Source: JAIVGV01 sp035295985
GTDB taxonomy: Bacteria; Acidobacteriota; Blastocatellia; Pyrinomonadales; Pyrinomonadaceae
Length of the DNA stretch: 29,550 nt
Direction: 5' to 3'
NCBI GenBank assembly: GCA_035295985.1
Contig: DATHBT010000233.1
Location: 1-29,550, forward strand
Position numbers and translations under genes: made by a program. Under the pieces are notes generated by a model. That model did not search any database and was not told the origin of the DNA. It was given only the letters and a program-made list of their open reading frames with translations. Positions 23,125 to 29,550 of this stretch are shown one piece after another. Each line of letters begins with the position of its first letter. Within the stretch, counting starts at the first letter, position 1.

Positions 23125-23172
23125 TTTGCGGGTCACGCGGTTGTTCGACGCCGCGTGACCCGCAAAATTTTG
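23125..23172 (+). terminator. Strong terminator after the FecR-domain gene
   Basis: TTTGCGGGTCACGCGG (23125-23140) is perfectly complementary to 23151-23166 with a 10-base loop, followed by ATTTTGT. A second weaker dyad, TAAGTGAC (23196-23203) facing GTCACTTA (23259-23266), lies in the leader of the next gene. Confidence 0.85.
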
Positions 23173-23286
23173 TCTGCCGCCCCCGAAGGCGACGATAAGT
23201 GACGGGTAAGACGCTGCTATCTGCGGCGTAGTCGTCGAAGCAGCAGGCGGATTTATTTGTCACTTACTACCAGCACTCTTTGACGA

Positions 23287-24582
23287 ATGCATATTGCAGT
23301 TATCGGGACGGGGTACGTCGGCCTGGTCACGGGGACCTGCTTCGCCGAATTCGGCGTCAACGTGACGTGCGTTGATATAGACGAGGCGAAGATCGCGCGC
23401 CTGCGCGAGGGGCAGATTCCCATCTACGAACCCGGCCTCGAACAGTTGGTCGAGAAAAACTCGCAGGCCGGCCGCCTCTCCTTCACAACCGACCTCGCGT
23501 CGGCGGTCGAGCAGTCGCTCGTCGTCTTCCTGGCGGTCGGCACGCCGCCGAGGGAGGACGGCTCCGCAGACCTCTCCTTCGTCGAGGGCGCGGCGCGCGT
23601 GGTGGCGCGCCACATGAACGGCTACAAGGTGGTCGTCACGAAATCCACCGTACCCGTGGGCACGGGCGAGCGCCTGCGGCGGCTCATCCGGGAGGAGCGG
23701 CCCGGAGCGAAGTTCGGCGTGGTCTCGAACCCGGAGTTCCTGCGCGAGGGGGCCGCGATTAACGACTTCATGCGCCCCGACCGCGTCGTCATCGGCTCGC
23801 GCGACGAGGAGGCCGTCGCCATCATGCGCGACCTCTACCGCCCGCTATACCTGATCGAGACCCCCTTCGTCGTGACCTCGCTCGAAGCTGCCGAGCTTTC
23901 AAAGTACGCCGCCAACGCCTTCCTCGCGACCAAGATCTCCTTCATCAACGAGATCGCTAACCTCTGCGACCGGGTGGGCTGCGATGTGCACGACGTGGCG
24001 AAAGCGGTCGGGATGGACGGCCGGATCGGCCGCAAGTTCCTGCACCCCGGCCCCGGCTTCGGCGGCTCCTGCTTCCCCAAAGACACCAGGGCGCTCGCCT
24101 CGCTGGCGCGCGAGGCCGGCACGCCGTCGCGGATCGTCGAGTCGGTGATCGAGGTGAATGACCGCCAGCGCCGCCTGATGATCGAGAAGATCGAGCGGCT
24201 GGCGGGCGACGTGTCCGGCAAACTGGTTGCCGTGCTCGGCCTCTCCTTCAAGCCCGAGACGGACGACATGCGCGAGGCCCCGTCCGTTGACATCATCAGG
24301 GCGCTCGTGGGGAAGGGCGCGAGGGTGCGCGCCTACGATCCCGTGGCGGCGGACGCGGCGCGCTCGCTGCTGCCGGAGATCGAGTACGCCGCCGACGAGT
24401 ACGCCGCCGTCGAAGGCGCTGACTGCCTCGTCTTCGTCACCGAGTGGAACCAGTTCCGCGCACTCGACATGGCCCGCGTCCGCTCGCTGATGCGCGATCC
24501 GCGCGTCGCAGACCTGCGGAACATCTACGAACCCGAAGACATGCGCGCTCTCGGCTTCAGCTACGTGGGCGTCGGCAGGTGA
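23287..24582 (+). CDS. UDP-glucose/GDP-mannose 6-dehydrogenase family, likely UDP-glucose 6-dehydrogenase
   Basis: A 431-residue sugar-nucleotide dehydrogenase that oxidises a UDP-sugar to the uronic acid with two NAD+. The Rossmann motif VIGTGYVGLVTG is at residues 5-16. The catalytic cysteine is C262 in PGPGFGGSCFPKDT, and the C-terminal UDP-binding domain includes LGLSFKPETDDMREAPS. The protein matches UDP-glucose dehydrogenases in length and motif; UDP-GlcNAc or UDP-ManNAc dehydrogenases are less likely alternatives. No good ribosome binding site is seen before the ATG. The epimerase downstream suggests supply of a uronic acid and its epimer for exopolysaccharide or LPS. A perfect 30-bp hairpin of heptamers separates the two. 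Confidence 0.92.
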   Translation: MHIAVIGTGYVGLVTGTCFAEFGVNVTCVDIDEAKIARLREGQIPIYEPGLEQLVEKNSQAGRLSFTTDLASAVEQSLVVFLAVGTPPREDGSADLSFVEGAARVVARHMNGYKVVVTKSTVPVGTGERLRRLIREERPGAKFGVVSNPEFLREGAAINDFMRPDRVVIGSRDEEAVAIMRDLYRPLYLIETPFVVTSLEAAELSKYAANAFLATKISFINEIANLCDRVGCDVHDVAKAVGMDGRIGRKFLHPGPGFGGSCFPKDTRALASLAREAGTPSRIVESVIEVNDRQRRLMIEKIERLAGDVSGKLVAVLGLSFKPETDDMREAPSVDIIRALVGKGARVRAYDPVAADAARSLLPEIEYAADEYAAVEGADCLVFVTEWNQFRALDMARVRSLMRDPRVADLRNIYEPEDMRALGFSYVGVGR

Positions 24583-24587
24583 GTGAA

Positions 24588-24673
24588 AGCGATTAGCCGT
24601 TAGCTTTTAGCTGTTAGCCGGGAACAAGATAGTCTTGTTCCCGGCTAACAGCTAAAAGCTAATCGCTAACAGC
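24588..24673. repeat. Heptamer hairpin, GCTAACA family, between ugd-like and epimerase genes
   Basis: Bases 24600-24629 are perfectly complementary to 24633-24662, a 30-bp stem with a 3-base loop (TAG). Outside the stem the left arm carries one extra heptamer (CGTTAGC) and pairing resumes (AGCGATTAG with CTAATCGCT). Units read GATTAGC, CGTTAGC, TTTTAGC, TGTTAGC on one arm. The element fills the gap from 5 bases after the stop (24582) to 9 bases before the epimerase ATG (24683). Confidence 0.9.
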
Positions 24674-24682
24674 CACCTTTCT

Positions 24683-25639
24683 ATGTCTCTCTCCGGAATC
24701 GTACTGGTGACGGGCGGGGCGGGCTTCGTCGGCTCGCACATCGCGGCGGCGCTTGCCGGGCGCGGCGCGCGCGTGCGCGTGCTCGACGATCTCTCGACCG
24801 GCCACGCCGAGAATCTTGAGGCAATCGGCGGCGGCGTGGATTTCGTCCGGGGCAGCGTGGCCGACCCTGCGGCCCTGCGCCGCGCGCTGGAAGGCGTGGA
24901 GCTGGTCTTCCACGAGGCGGCCATCCCGTCCGTGCCGCGCTCGGTCGATAACCCGCGCGAGACGCACGACGCCTGCGTCGAGGGCACGTTCGCGCTGCTG
25001 CTCGCCGCGCGCGACGCGGGCGTCCGCCGCGTCGTTTACGCCGCGTCCTCGTCCGCCTACGGCGATCAGCCCGAGCTTCCGAAGGTCGAGACGATGGCGC
25101 CCGATCCGCTCTCGCCTTACGCGGTGGCGAAGCTCGTCGGCGAGTACTACTGCCAGGTCTTCGCGCGGGCCTACAAGCTCGAAACCGTGTCCCTGCGCTA
25201 CTTCAACGTCTTCGGCCCGCGCCAGGACCCGAGTTCACAGTACTCGGGCGTCATCTCGCGCTTCATCAGCGCGCTCGCGTCGGGGCAGACGCCCGTCATC
25301 TACGGCGACGGCGGGCAGACGCGCGATTTCACCTACGTCTCGAACGCCGTGGAAGCCAACCTCCTCGCCGCCGAATCGAAGGACGCGGTCGGCCGGACGA
25401 TCAACGTCGCCGCCGGCCGCCAGACCTCGCTCAACGAACTGCTCTCGATCATCAAAAAAGTGATCGGCCGCGAGGAAGTTCAGGCCGAGTACCGCGATGC
25501 CAGGGTGGGCGACGTGCGACACAGCCTCGCCGACATCACGCGCGCCCGCACGCTCCTCGGCTACGAGCCGCGCGTCACGTTAGAAGAGGGCCTACAGAAG
25601 ACGCTCGACTGGTGGAAGCAGAGCCGCTTCGCGAGATAG
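24683..25639 (+). CDS. NAD-dependent UDP-hexose 4-epimerase (extended SDR; WbpP/GalE type)
   Basis: A 318-residue extended short-chain dehydrogenase. The NAD motif is VTGGAGFVGSH (9-19), with catalytic Y146 and K150 in SPYAVAKLVGEYY. The NVFGPRQDPSSQYSGVISRF segment is characteristic of UDP-N-acetylglucosamine/UDP-glucuronate 4-epimerases of the WbpP group, and the fit with an adjacent UDP-glucose dehydrogenase favours a UDP-sugar or UDP-uronate substrate; the exact substrate is not set. The ATG at 24683 is preceded by AGCCACCTTTCT, without a Shine-Dalgarno sequence, directly after the heptamer hairpin. A hairpin of another repeat family ends the transcript. Confidence 0.9.
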   Translation: MSLSGIVLVTGGAGFVGSHIAAALAGRGARVRVLDDLSTGHAENLEAIGGGVDFVRGSVADPAALRRALEGVELVFHEAAIPSVPRSVDNPRETHDACVEGTFALLLAARDAGVRRVVYAASSSAYGDQPELPKVETMAPDPLSPYAVAKLVGEYYCQVFARAYKLETVSLRYFNVFGPRQDPSSQYSGVISRFISALASGQTPVIYGDGGQTRDFTYVSNAVEANLLAAESKDAVGRTINVAAGRQTSLNELLSIIKKVIGREEVQAEYRDARVGDVRHSLADITRARTLLGYEPRVTLEEGLQKTLDWWKQSRFAR

Positions 25640-25646
25640 CCATAAA

Positions 25647-25732
25647 CGGTGAGCGGTAAACCGCGACGGTTGACGGGAGAAGGCAAACCTCTTCCCCGTC
25701 ACCCGTCGCGGTTTACCGCTCACGGCCTTTTT
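25647..25732. repeat. Heptamer hairpin, GTAAGCG family, acting as bidirectional terminator
   Basis: GTGAGCGGTAAACCGCGACGG-type arms (25649-25669 and 25703-25723) are perfectly complementary, and pairing continues inward (25670-25677 with 25695-25702, one mismatch). The right arm is followed by TTTTT at 25728-25732. It lies between the converging epimerase (stop 25639) and mtnA (stop 25731), filling the whole gap. The left arm carries the GTGAGCG/GTAAACC heptamers related to the array at 9463-9490. Confidence 0.85.
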
Positions 25733-26783
25733 ACTGTTCGGCCGTCGCGAGCCGCTTGAGACTGTCGGTGTAGGCTGGGCGCGCGACGCCGCGGTCGGTA
25801 ATGATGGCGGCGATGAGTTCGTTGGGGGTCACGTCGAAGGCGGGGTTGTGCGCGGGGACGCCGTCGGGCGTGAGCTGATGGTCGCGCAGGTGCGTGACCT
25901 CGCGCACGTTACGCTCCTCGATGGGGATGCCGTCGCCCGTGGGGATTTCGAGATCGATGGTGGAGACGGGCGCGGCGACGTAGAAGGGGATGCCGTGTTG
26001 GCGGGCGAGGACGGCTACCATGTAGGTTCCGATCTTGTTGGCCGTGTCGCCGTTCGCGGCGATGCGGTCGGCCCCGACGACGACGCAGTCAATCTTGCCC
26101 TGCTTCATCACGTGGCCCGCCATGTTGTCTGTGATGACGGTGACGGGGATTCCGTCCTTCGCCAGCTCCCACGCGGTCAGCCGCGCGCCCTGGAGGAAGG
26201 GGCGCGTCTCGTCGGCGATTACGGCGACGCGCTTTCCCGCGTCGCGCGCGCCGCGGACGACGCCGAGCGCGGTGCCGTAATCGCCGGCCGTAGCCAACGC
26301 GCCTGCGTTGCAGTGCGTCAGGACGGTCGCGCCGTCGGGTATCAGCTCTCCGCCGAAGCGACCCAGGCGGCGGTTGGAGGCGATGTCCTCCTCGTAAACC
26401 CGGACGGCCTCTTCGATCAGGCGCTGCTTGATCTCGTTGGCGTCGTCGGTCTCCGAGGCGGCGCGTTCGAAGGCGCGGCGCATGCGCTCGATGCCCCAGA
26501 AGAGGTTGACGGCCGTGGGCCGGGTGCGTGACATCAGGTCGCACATGTAGTCGAAGTCGTAGCGCAGGTCGGCGGCGTTCGTGGCGACGGCCTGCTTGAT
26601 GCCGACGGCGAGACCGAGCGCGGCGGAGACGCCGATGGCCGGAGCGCCGCGCACGGCCATATCTTTGATCGCCTCGGCCACCTCCTCGGCCGAGCGCAGC
26701 ACCAGGTACTTCTCCTCGTTCGGCAGCAGCCGCTGGTCGAGCATCCTCACGCCCTCGTCCGTCCACTCCACGGTCTTGATCAT
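25731..26783 (-). CDS. mtnA: S-methyl-5-thioribose-1-phosphate isomerase
   Basis: A 350-residue MtnA of the methionine salvage pathway, converting 5-methylthioribose 1-phosphate to the ribulose form. Motifs include DMAVRGAPAIGVSAA near residue 48, the catalytic-cysteine loop LTHCNAGALATAGDYGTALG and GADRIAANGDTANKIGTY with the catalytic Asp. I take the ATG at 26783, where MIKTVEWTDEGVRMLDQRLLP begins as in the family, with GGGAG about 10 bases upstream; the longer start at 26864 adds 27 arginine-rich residues without support. No other methionine salvage gene is nearby, so it is probably a stand-alone gene. eIF2B-like relatives are less likely given the intact motifs. Confidence 0.95.
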   Translation of the reverse strand: MIKTVEWTDEGVRMLDQRLLPNEEKYLVLRSAEEVAEAIKDMAVRGAPAIGVSAALGLAVGIKQAVATNAADLRYDFDYMCDLMSRTRPTAVNLFWGIERMRRAFERAASETDDANEIKQRLIEEAVRVYEEDIASNRRLGRFGGELIPDGATVLTHCNAGALATAGDYGTALGVVRGARDAGKRVAVIADETRPFLQGARLTAWELAKDGIPVTVITDNMAGHVMKQGKIDCVVVGADRIAANGDTANKIGTYMVAVLARQHGIPFYVAAPVSTIDLEIPTGDGIPIEERNVREVTHLRDHQLTPDGVPAHNPAFDVTPNELIAAIITDRGVARPAYTDSLKRLATAEQ

Positions 26784-26984
26784 CAGGAAAATTCTCCCGA
26801 AAAAATTGGGCGAGACCGGGCGGCCGAAAAGTAGCGCCCGCCGGCCTCGCCGTTCACGTCGCATCTTACCCGATTGGCGCGGCCCGGCGAAAGAAAGGCC
26901 GCGCGCCCGCTCGTTGAACCGGACCCGATTAGCGGGCCGGTCGTGACGGGCCTCGCGGCCTTCCTGCGTCGCAGGGTTCTTTGC

Positions 26985-27416
26985 TTACGTCGCGTCCCTG
27001 ACGGCCGAGCGCACGTCGCCGCGCGTCAGCAGCCCGCCGATGAGGAAGACGAGGCCGAGCAGGATGTGCAGCCCGTGCTCCGGCGCGGCCAGTTCGAGAG
27101 TCCCCCCGATCACCTTCCAAAGGCTGGCCTCGGAGGAGTGGGCCGGGACGTTAACCGTGTGCGCGGTGGCGTCGCCCCCGAGCAGGTAGCCGGCGATGCC
27201 GAGCAGCGCGTACACGGCCCCGAAGACGATGCAGAAGGTGCGCGCGGCGGCGAGCGTACCCTTCAGCCCGAGGTAGAGCGCGAGCGCGCCGGAGATGAGG
27301 TGGACGAGGTTATGAACCACATTCAGGTGCATCCCCATCATGCCGGGCGCGACGAAGCCGAGCAGCCCGACCAGGATGAAGGCCACGCCGAGGATAGTCG
27401 CAACTGTCTTAGCCAT
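26985..27416 (-). CDS. DUF4383 domain membrane protein
   Basis: A 143-residue integral membrane protein with four hydrophobic helices (about 5-26, 34-52, 58-80 and 115-133). MGMHLNVVHNLVHLISGALALYLG and the HGLHILLGLVFLIGGL end match the DUF4383 pattern; the function of that family is unknown. AAAGGAGGC on the minus strand just before the ATG is a strong ribosome binding site, unusual in this window. It is upstream of mtnA on the same strand with a 201-base gap that holds nothing clear apart from the mtnA ribosome binding site. A TACAAT -10 lies at minus 27523-27518. Confidence 0.8.
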   Translation of the reverse strand: MAKTVATILGVAFILVGLLGFVAPGMMGMHLNVVHNLVHLISGALALYLGLKGTLAAARTFCIVFGAVYALLGIAGYLLGGDATAHTVNVPAHSSEASLWKVIGGTLELAAPEHGLHILLGLVFLIGGLLTRGDVRSAVRDAT

Positions 27417-27517
27417 TTTTCCCTGTTGCCTCCTTTGGGAGAAAAAGGTGAACGGTGCCAGCGGCGGCCGACGCCTGTCCGACGCCGCGATACGGTGAAC
27501 TGGGACGAATCGCGCGG

Positions 27518-27523
27518 ATTGTA
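27518..27523 (-). promoter_or_regulatory. Candidate -10 of the DUF4383 gene
   Basis: TACAAT on the minus strand, about 100 bases before the ATG, preceded directly by TG. No -35 found. The 280-base divergent gap also holds an imperfect dyad, GACAGTGTTG (27541-27550) facing CAACTGTC (27562-27569), which could be an operator, and a single GGTGAACGGTG string related to the heptamer repeats. Confidence 0.3.
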
Positions 27524-27604
27524 CACCACTTTCGGCCGGCGACAGTGTTGGATTTATGATTCAACTGTCACGGAACTCTCCGTTTCCGCGCCCGCGCACG
27601 CCGG

Positions 27605-27613
27605 TGCTATACT
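27605..27613 (+). promoter_or_regulatory. Extended -10 promoter of the secreted unknown gene
   Basis: TGCTATACT (TGn plus TATACT), a near-perfect extended -10, about 90 bases before the ATG at 27699. The -35 region is weak (TTTCCG at 27583-27588, spacer 19). Confidence 0.55.
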
Positions 27614-27698
27614 CCGGCCGGAAAGTCCGTTGACGTGCACGCGCGAGAAGTTTTTACAGCCCGGCGACCCTGCGGGGCCGCCCCGTCACGGTGATGCC

Positions 27699-28808
27699 AT
27701 GCGCCTGATCGCCACGTGCCTCCTGCTGCTTGTCCTGCTGCCGTCTTCGGCCGCCGCCTACACGCTCGTGATGCGCGGCGGCCGGCGCGTAGAAATCGCC
27801 GAAGGCTTCCGCCTGAGCGGCGCGCAGTTGACCTACGAGGCCGCTCCGGGCGTCTCGGTCACGCTCCCGCTCGACCTGGTGGATGTGGCGGAGACCGAGC
27901 GCGCGAACAACGAACCGGCCGGCAGTTTCTTCCGCCGCGCCGCCGCGGCTCGGGGCTCGCAGGGGCGGCCGGCGGCAGGCGCGCAGGACGGCCCGACGGC
28001 GACGACGCCCCGCGCCACGCCGACGCTGACGAACAGGGAACTCGAACCCGTACGCCGCACGCGGGTCGAAAGCGAGCGCGCTTACGAGCGCAGGCGCGCC
28101 GAGCTGGGGCTGCCTTCGGCCGAGGAGGCGCGGCGGCGCGACCAGGAGGACGAGCGGGCGATGCGCGAGCGCGCGCGGCGGCAGGACGAGGAAGACGCGG
28201 ACGGTGAAGGCTACTGGCGCGGGCGGGCCGCGGCCCTGCGCGAAGAGGCGGGTGCGCTCGACGCCGAGATCGACTACCTGCGCGGTCTGCTGGCCGAAAC
28301 GTCCGGCAACTCTTCGGCGGGCTTCTCGTCCTCCTCCGGCCTCGCCGCGGGCGCGCTGACCGTCGTCGCAGACCCGCGCTTTCACTTCGGGCGCGGCGGC
28401 TTCCCGACAAACCTCCCGACCGGGACGGCCTACGCGCGCAACCCCGCGAACGCACTGCTGCACGACTTCGGCGGCAATCGCTCCGGCCGCAGTCGCTCCG
28501 GCGCGACCCTCGGCTTCAACGTCAACGGCGGGACGCGCGCCGGCTTCGGTTACTCCAAACGAAACTCGCGCGCTCCGTTCTCGCGTCGGCTCCCGCGCGG
28601 GCGGTTCGCGCACCAACGCTCCGTCTTCTTCGCGCCCGGCTTCGTCGGCATCGTCGCCCCGTTCGACTACGCCTCGGCCGACTCGTCCGCGCTCGCCACG
28701 CGCCTGCGTCTGCTCGAAGGCGCGCGCGCGGGGCTGGCGGCGCGCTGGCGTCGGCTCGAAGAGGACGCGCGTCGCGCCGGAGCGCCGCCCGGCTGGCTGC
28801 GCCCCTGA
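27699..28808 (+). CDS. Secreted arginine/glutamate-rich protein, unknown
   Basis: A 369-residue protein with a clear signal peptide (MRLIATCLLLLVLLPSSAAA). Residues 21-70 look like a small beta domain (YTLVMRGGRRVEIAEGFRLSGAQLTYEAAPGVSVTLPLDLVDV), a pattern seen in other secreted proteins that precede coiled-coil regions. The middle (about 105-205) is rich in Arg and Glu and likely helical (ERAYERRRAELGLPSAEEARRRDQEDERA), and the C-terminal part is Gly/Ser/Phe-rich with repeated arginine stretches. I do not recognise a family. The ATG at 27699 starts the signal peptide; the longer upstream frame is not supported. An 8-base gap dyad and a promoter lie upstream. Opposite-strand frames here are shadows. 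Confidence 0.7.
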   Translation: MRLIATCLLLLVLLPSSAAAYTLVMRGGRRVEIAEGFRLSGAQLTYEAAPGVSVTLPLDLVDVAETERANNEPAGSFFRRAAAARGSQGRPAAGAQDGPTATTPRATPTLTNRELEPVRRTRVESERAYERRRAELGLPSAEEARRRDQEDERAMRERARRQDEEDADGEGYWRGRAAALREEAGALDAEIDYLRGLLAETSGNSSAGFSSSSGLAAGALTVVADPRFHFGRGGFPTNLPTGTAYARNPANALLHDFGGNRSGRSRSGATLGFNVNGGTRAGFGYSKRNSRAPFSRRLPRGRFAHQRSVFFAPGFVGIVAPFDYASADSSALATRLRLLEGARAGLAARWRRLEEDARRAGAPPGWLRP

Positions 28809-28855
28809 GAGTTTCCCTAAAACCCTCACGAGAGGAGTTTCGAGCGCAACGCGCG

Positions 28856-29248
28856 ATGAGCGAGATGCGAGAGCCGGCAAGGGTCGGCCCCGCCGAGGCG
28901 TGGGCGCTGGTTGAAGGCGGGCGCGACCCCGTCTTCCTGGACACGCGCAACCCGTACCACCGCGCCAAGAGCGACTGGCAGATACCCGGCAGCCTACGCA
29001 TCTGGCGCGGCGAACTGGAGGAGCGGATCGACGAAGTGCCCCGGCGTCGCCCCGTCGTCATCTACTGCGCGTGCCACTACGAGCATTCGAGCACCCGCGC
29101 CGCGCTCATTCTGGAAGAGTACGATTTCACGGAACTCTACATCCTCGTCGGCGGCATCAAGTCGTGGGAGGATGCGGGACTCCCGCTCGAACACAAGTCC
29201 GAAGAGTCCGACGGCGTCAGACACCTCGCCGTCGGCCCGTTCGGTTAG
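28856..29248 (+). CDS. Single-domain rhodanese-like protein
   Basis: A 130-residue rhodanese domain protein, which by family transfers sulfur atoms through a cysteine persulfide. The fold starts VGPAEAWALVEGG and has FLDTRNPYHR and GSLRIWRGEL. The catalytic cysteine is C71 in VIYCACHYEHSSTRAA; the active loop has a second Cys at 73 and differs from the common CxxGxRS form, so sulfurtransferase specificity is uncertain. The end (ILVGGIKSWEDAGLPL) is typical. GAGGAG at 28832-28837 is 18 bases from the ATG, longer than usual, so initiation may be weak. It precedes gatB across a heptamer array. Confidence 0.85.
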   Translation: MSEMREPARVGPAEAWALVEGGRDPVFLDTRNPYHRAKSDWQIPGSLRIWRGELEERIDEVPRRRPVVIYCACHYEHSSTRAALILEEYDFTELYILVGGIKSWEDAGLPLEHKSEESDGVRHLAVGPFG

Positions 29249-29255
29249 AGCATTT

Positions 29256-29290
29256 GCTAACAGCTAACAGCTAATCGCTAACGGCTTATG
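29256..29290. repeat. Heptamer array, GCTAACA family, running into the gatB start codon
   Basis: Units GCTAACA, GCTAACA, GCTAATC, GCTAACG (29256-29283) and a fifth, GCTTATG (29284-29290), whose last three bases are the gatB start codon. This is one arm only; no opposite arm is present. It occupies most of the 39-base gap after the rhodanese gene and leaves no room for a Shine-Dalgarno sequence. Confidence 0.8.
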
Positions 29291-29550
29291 AAACCTGGTT
29301 GGGCGGCCGTCATCGGCCTTGAGATTCACGCGCAACTGAGCACCGAGTCGAAGATCTTCTGCGGCTGCTCGACGCGCTTCGGCGACGAGCCGAACGCCAA
29401 CACCTGCCCCGTCTGCCTCGGCCTGCCCGGGGCGCTGCCCGTCCTGAACTGGCGCGCGGTCGAACTCGGCGCGCGGGCCGCGCTCTCGTTGGGGCTACAG
29501 ATTAACGAGCGTTCCATCTTCGCCCGAAAAAACTATTTCTATCCAGACCT
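29288..29550 (+). CDS. gatB: Aspartyl/glutamyl-tRNA amidotransferase subunit B (5' part)
   Basis: The first 87 complete codons of GatB, cut by the window edge. GatB with GatA and GatC converts misacylated Glu-tRNA(Gln) or Asp-tRNA(Asn) to the correct aminoacyl-tRNA. The N-terminus matches closely: GWAAVIGLEIHAQLSTESKIFC, then the zinc-binding cysteines FCGC and CPVCLGLPG, then RKNYFYPDL. It indicates the indirect route for Gln-tRNA or Asn-tRNA. The start codon coincides with the last unit of the GCTAACA heptamer array. Confidence 0.95.
   Translation, partial: MKPGWAAVIGLEIHAQLSTESKIFCGCSTRFGDEPNANTCPVCLGLPGALPVLNWRAVELGARAALSLGLQINERSIFARKNYFYPD

Noticed and set aside
27654..28880. 408-codon open frame on the minus strand
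   Set aside because: Shadow of the secreted unknown protein on the plus strand, which has a signal peptide and a promoter; the minus frame is arginine-rich without motifs.
1..29550. CRISPR arrays, tRNA or rRNA genes, insertion sequences, prophage genes
   Set aside because: No regularly spaced direct repeats with unique spacers, no cloverleaf-like segments in the gaps and no transposase or integrase motifs were seen. The heptamer hairpins have no spacer structure.

Overview
The window reads as a GC-rich chromosome segment from a Gram-negative bacterium. LpxD (lipid A synthesis), an NtrY/NtrX-like two-component pair, FecR-domain and DUF4383 proteins, and sugar-nucleotide genes for surface polysaccharide fit an Acidobacteriota genome, perhaps Blastocatellia. 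That placement is inference from gene content and style; no rRNA or marker tree is available. I see no tRNA, rRNA, CRISPR array, transposase or prophage gene.

Layout. 1-1.0 kb: CPBP membrane protease (minus), divergent from an ntrY/ntrX-like histidine kinase and sigma54 activator pair (1.1-5.2 kb). 5.4-7.8 kb: a radical SAM protein and an MGDG-synthase/MurG-type glycolipid glycosyltransferase. 8.0-8.7 kb: an SDR oxidoreductase. 9.0-9.9 kb: a ferritin-like di-iron protein and, convergent to it, a 97-residue unknown protein; both have a related Fur-like palindrome at their promoters. 10.2-19.3 kb: a long minus-strand run, in transcription order caspase-like protease, coaBC, family 4 uracil-DNA glycosylase, a second glycosylase lacking the Fe-S cysteines, a small membrane protein, priA and lpxD. 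19.5-23.0 kb: two unknown proteins, a Tat-exported asparaginase-family hydrolase and a FecR-domain membrane protein with a long leader. 23.3-25.6 kb: UDP-glucose dehydrogenase and a UDP-hexose epimerase. 25.7-27.4 kb: mtnA and a DUF4383 membrane protein (minus). 27.7-29.6 kb: a secreted unknown protein, a rhodanese and the 5' part of gatB, cut by the window edge.

The most unusual content is a set of intergenic heptanucleotide arrays in three sequence families: GTCCGTT-like, GCTAACA-like and GTAAGCG-like. Most are folded as long inverted repeats that fill the gap between neighbouring genes from stop codon to start (or stop) codon. The first two families end 0-15 bases before the start codons of lpxD, the second glycosylase, the epimerase and gatB, where I see no Shine-Dalgarno sequence. 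The third lies beyond the 3' ends of converging genes. An octamer array (CCGCGTCA) has entered the 3' coding end of the histidine kinase. They resemble the short tandemly repeated repetitive (STRR) sequences of cyanobacteria, and are my best candidate for an undescribed system here.

Other leads are the shared operator of the ferritin pair, the glycosylase pair with lost Fe-S ligands and a changed motif 2, the caspase-coaBC-glycosylase operon, the FecR leader that can mask its own ribosome binding site, and the radical SAM/glycolipid glycosyltransferase pair.
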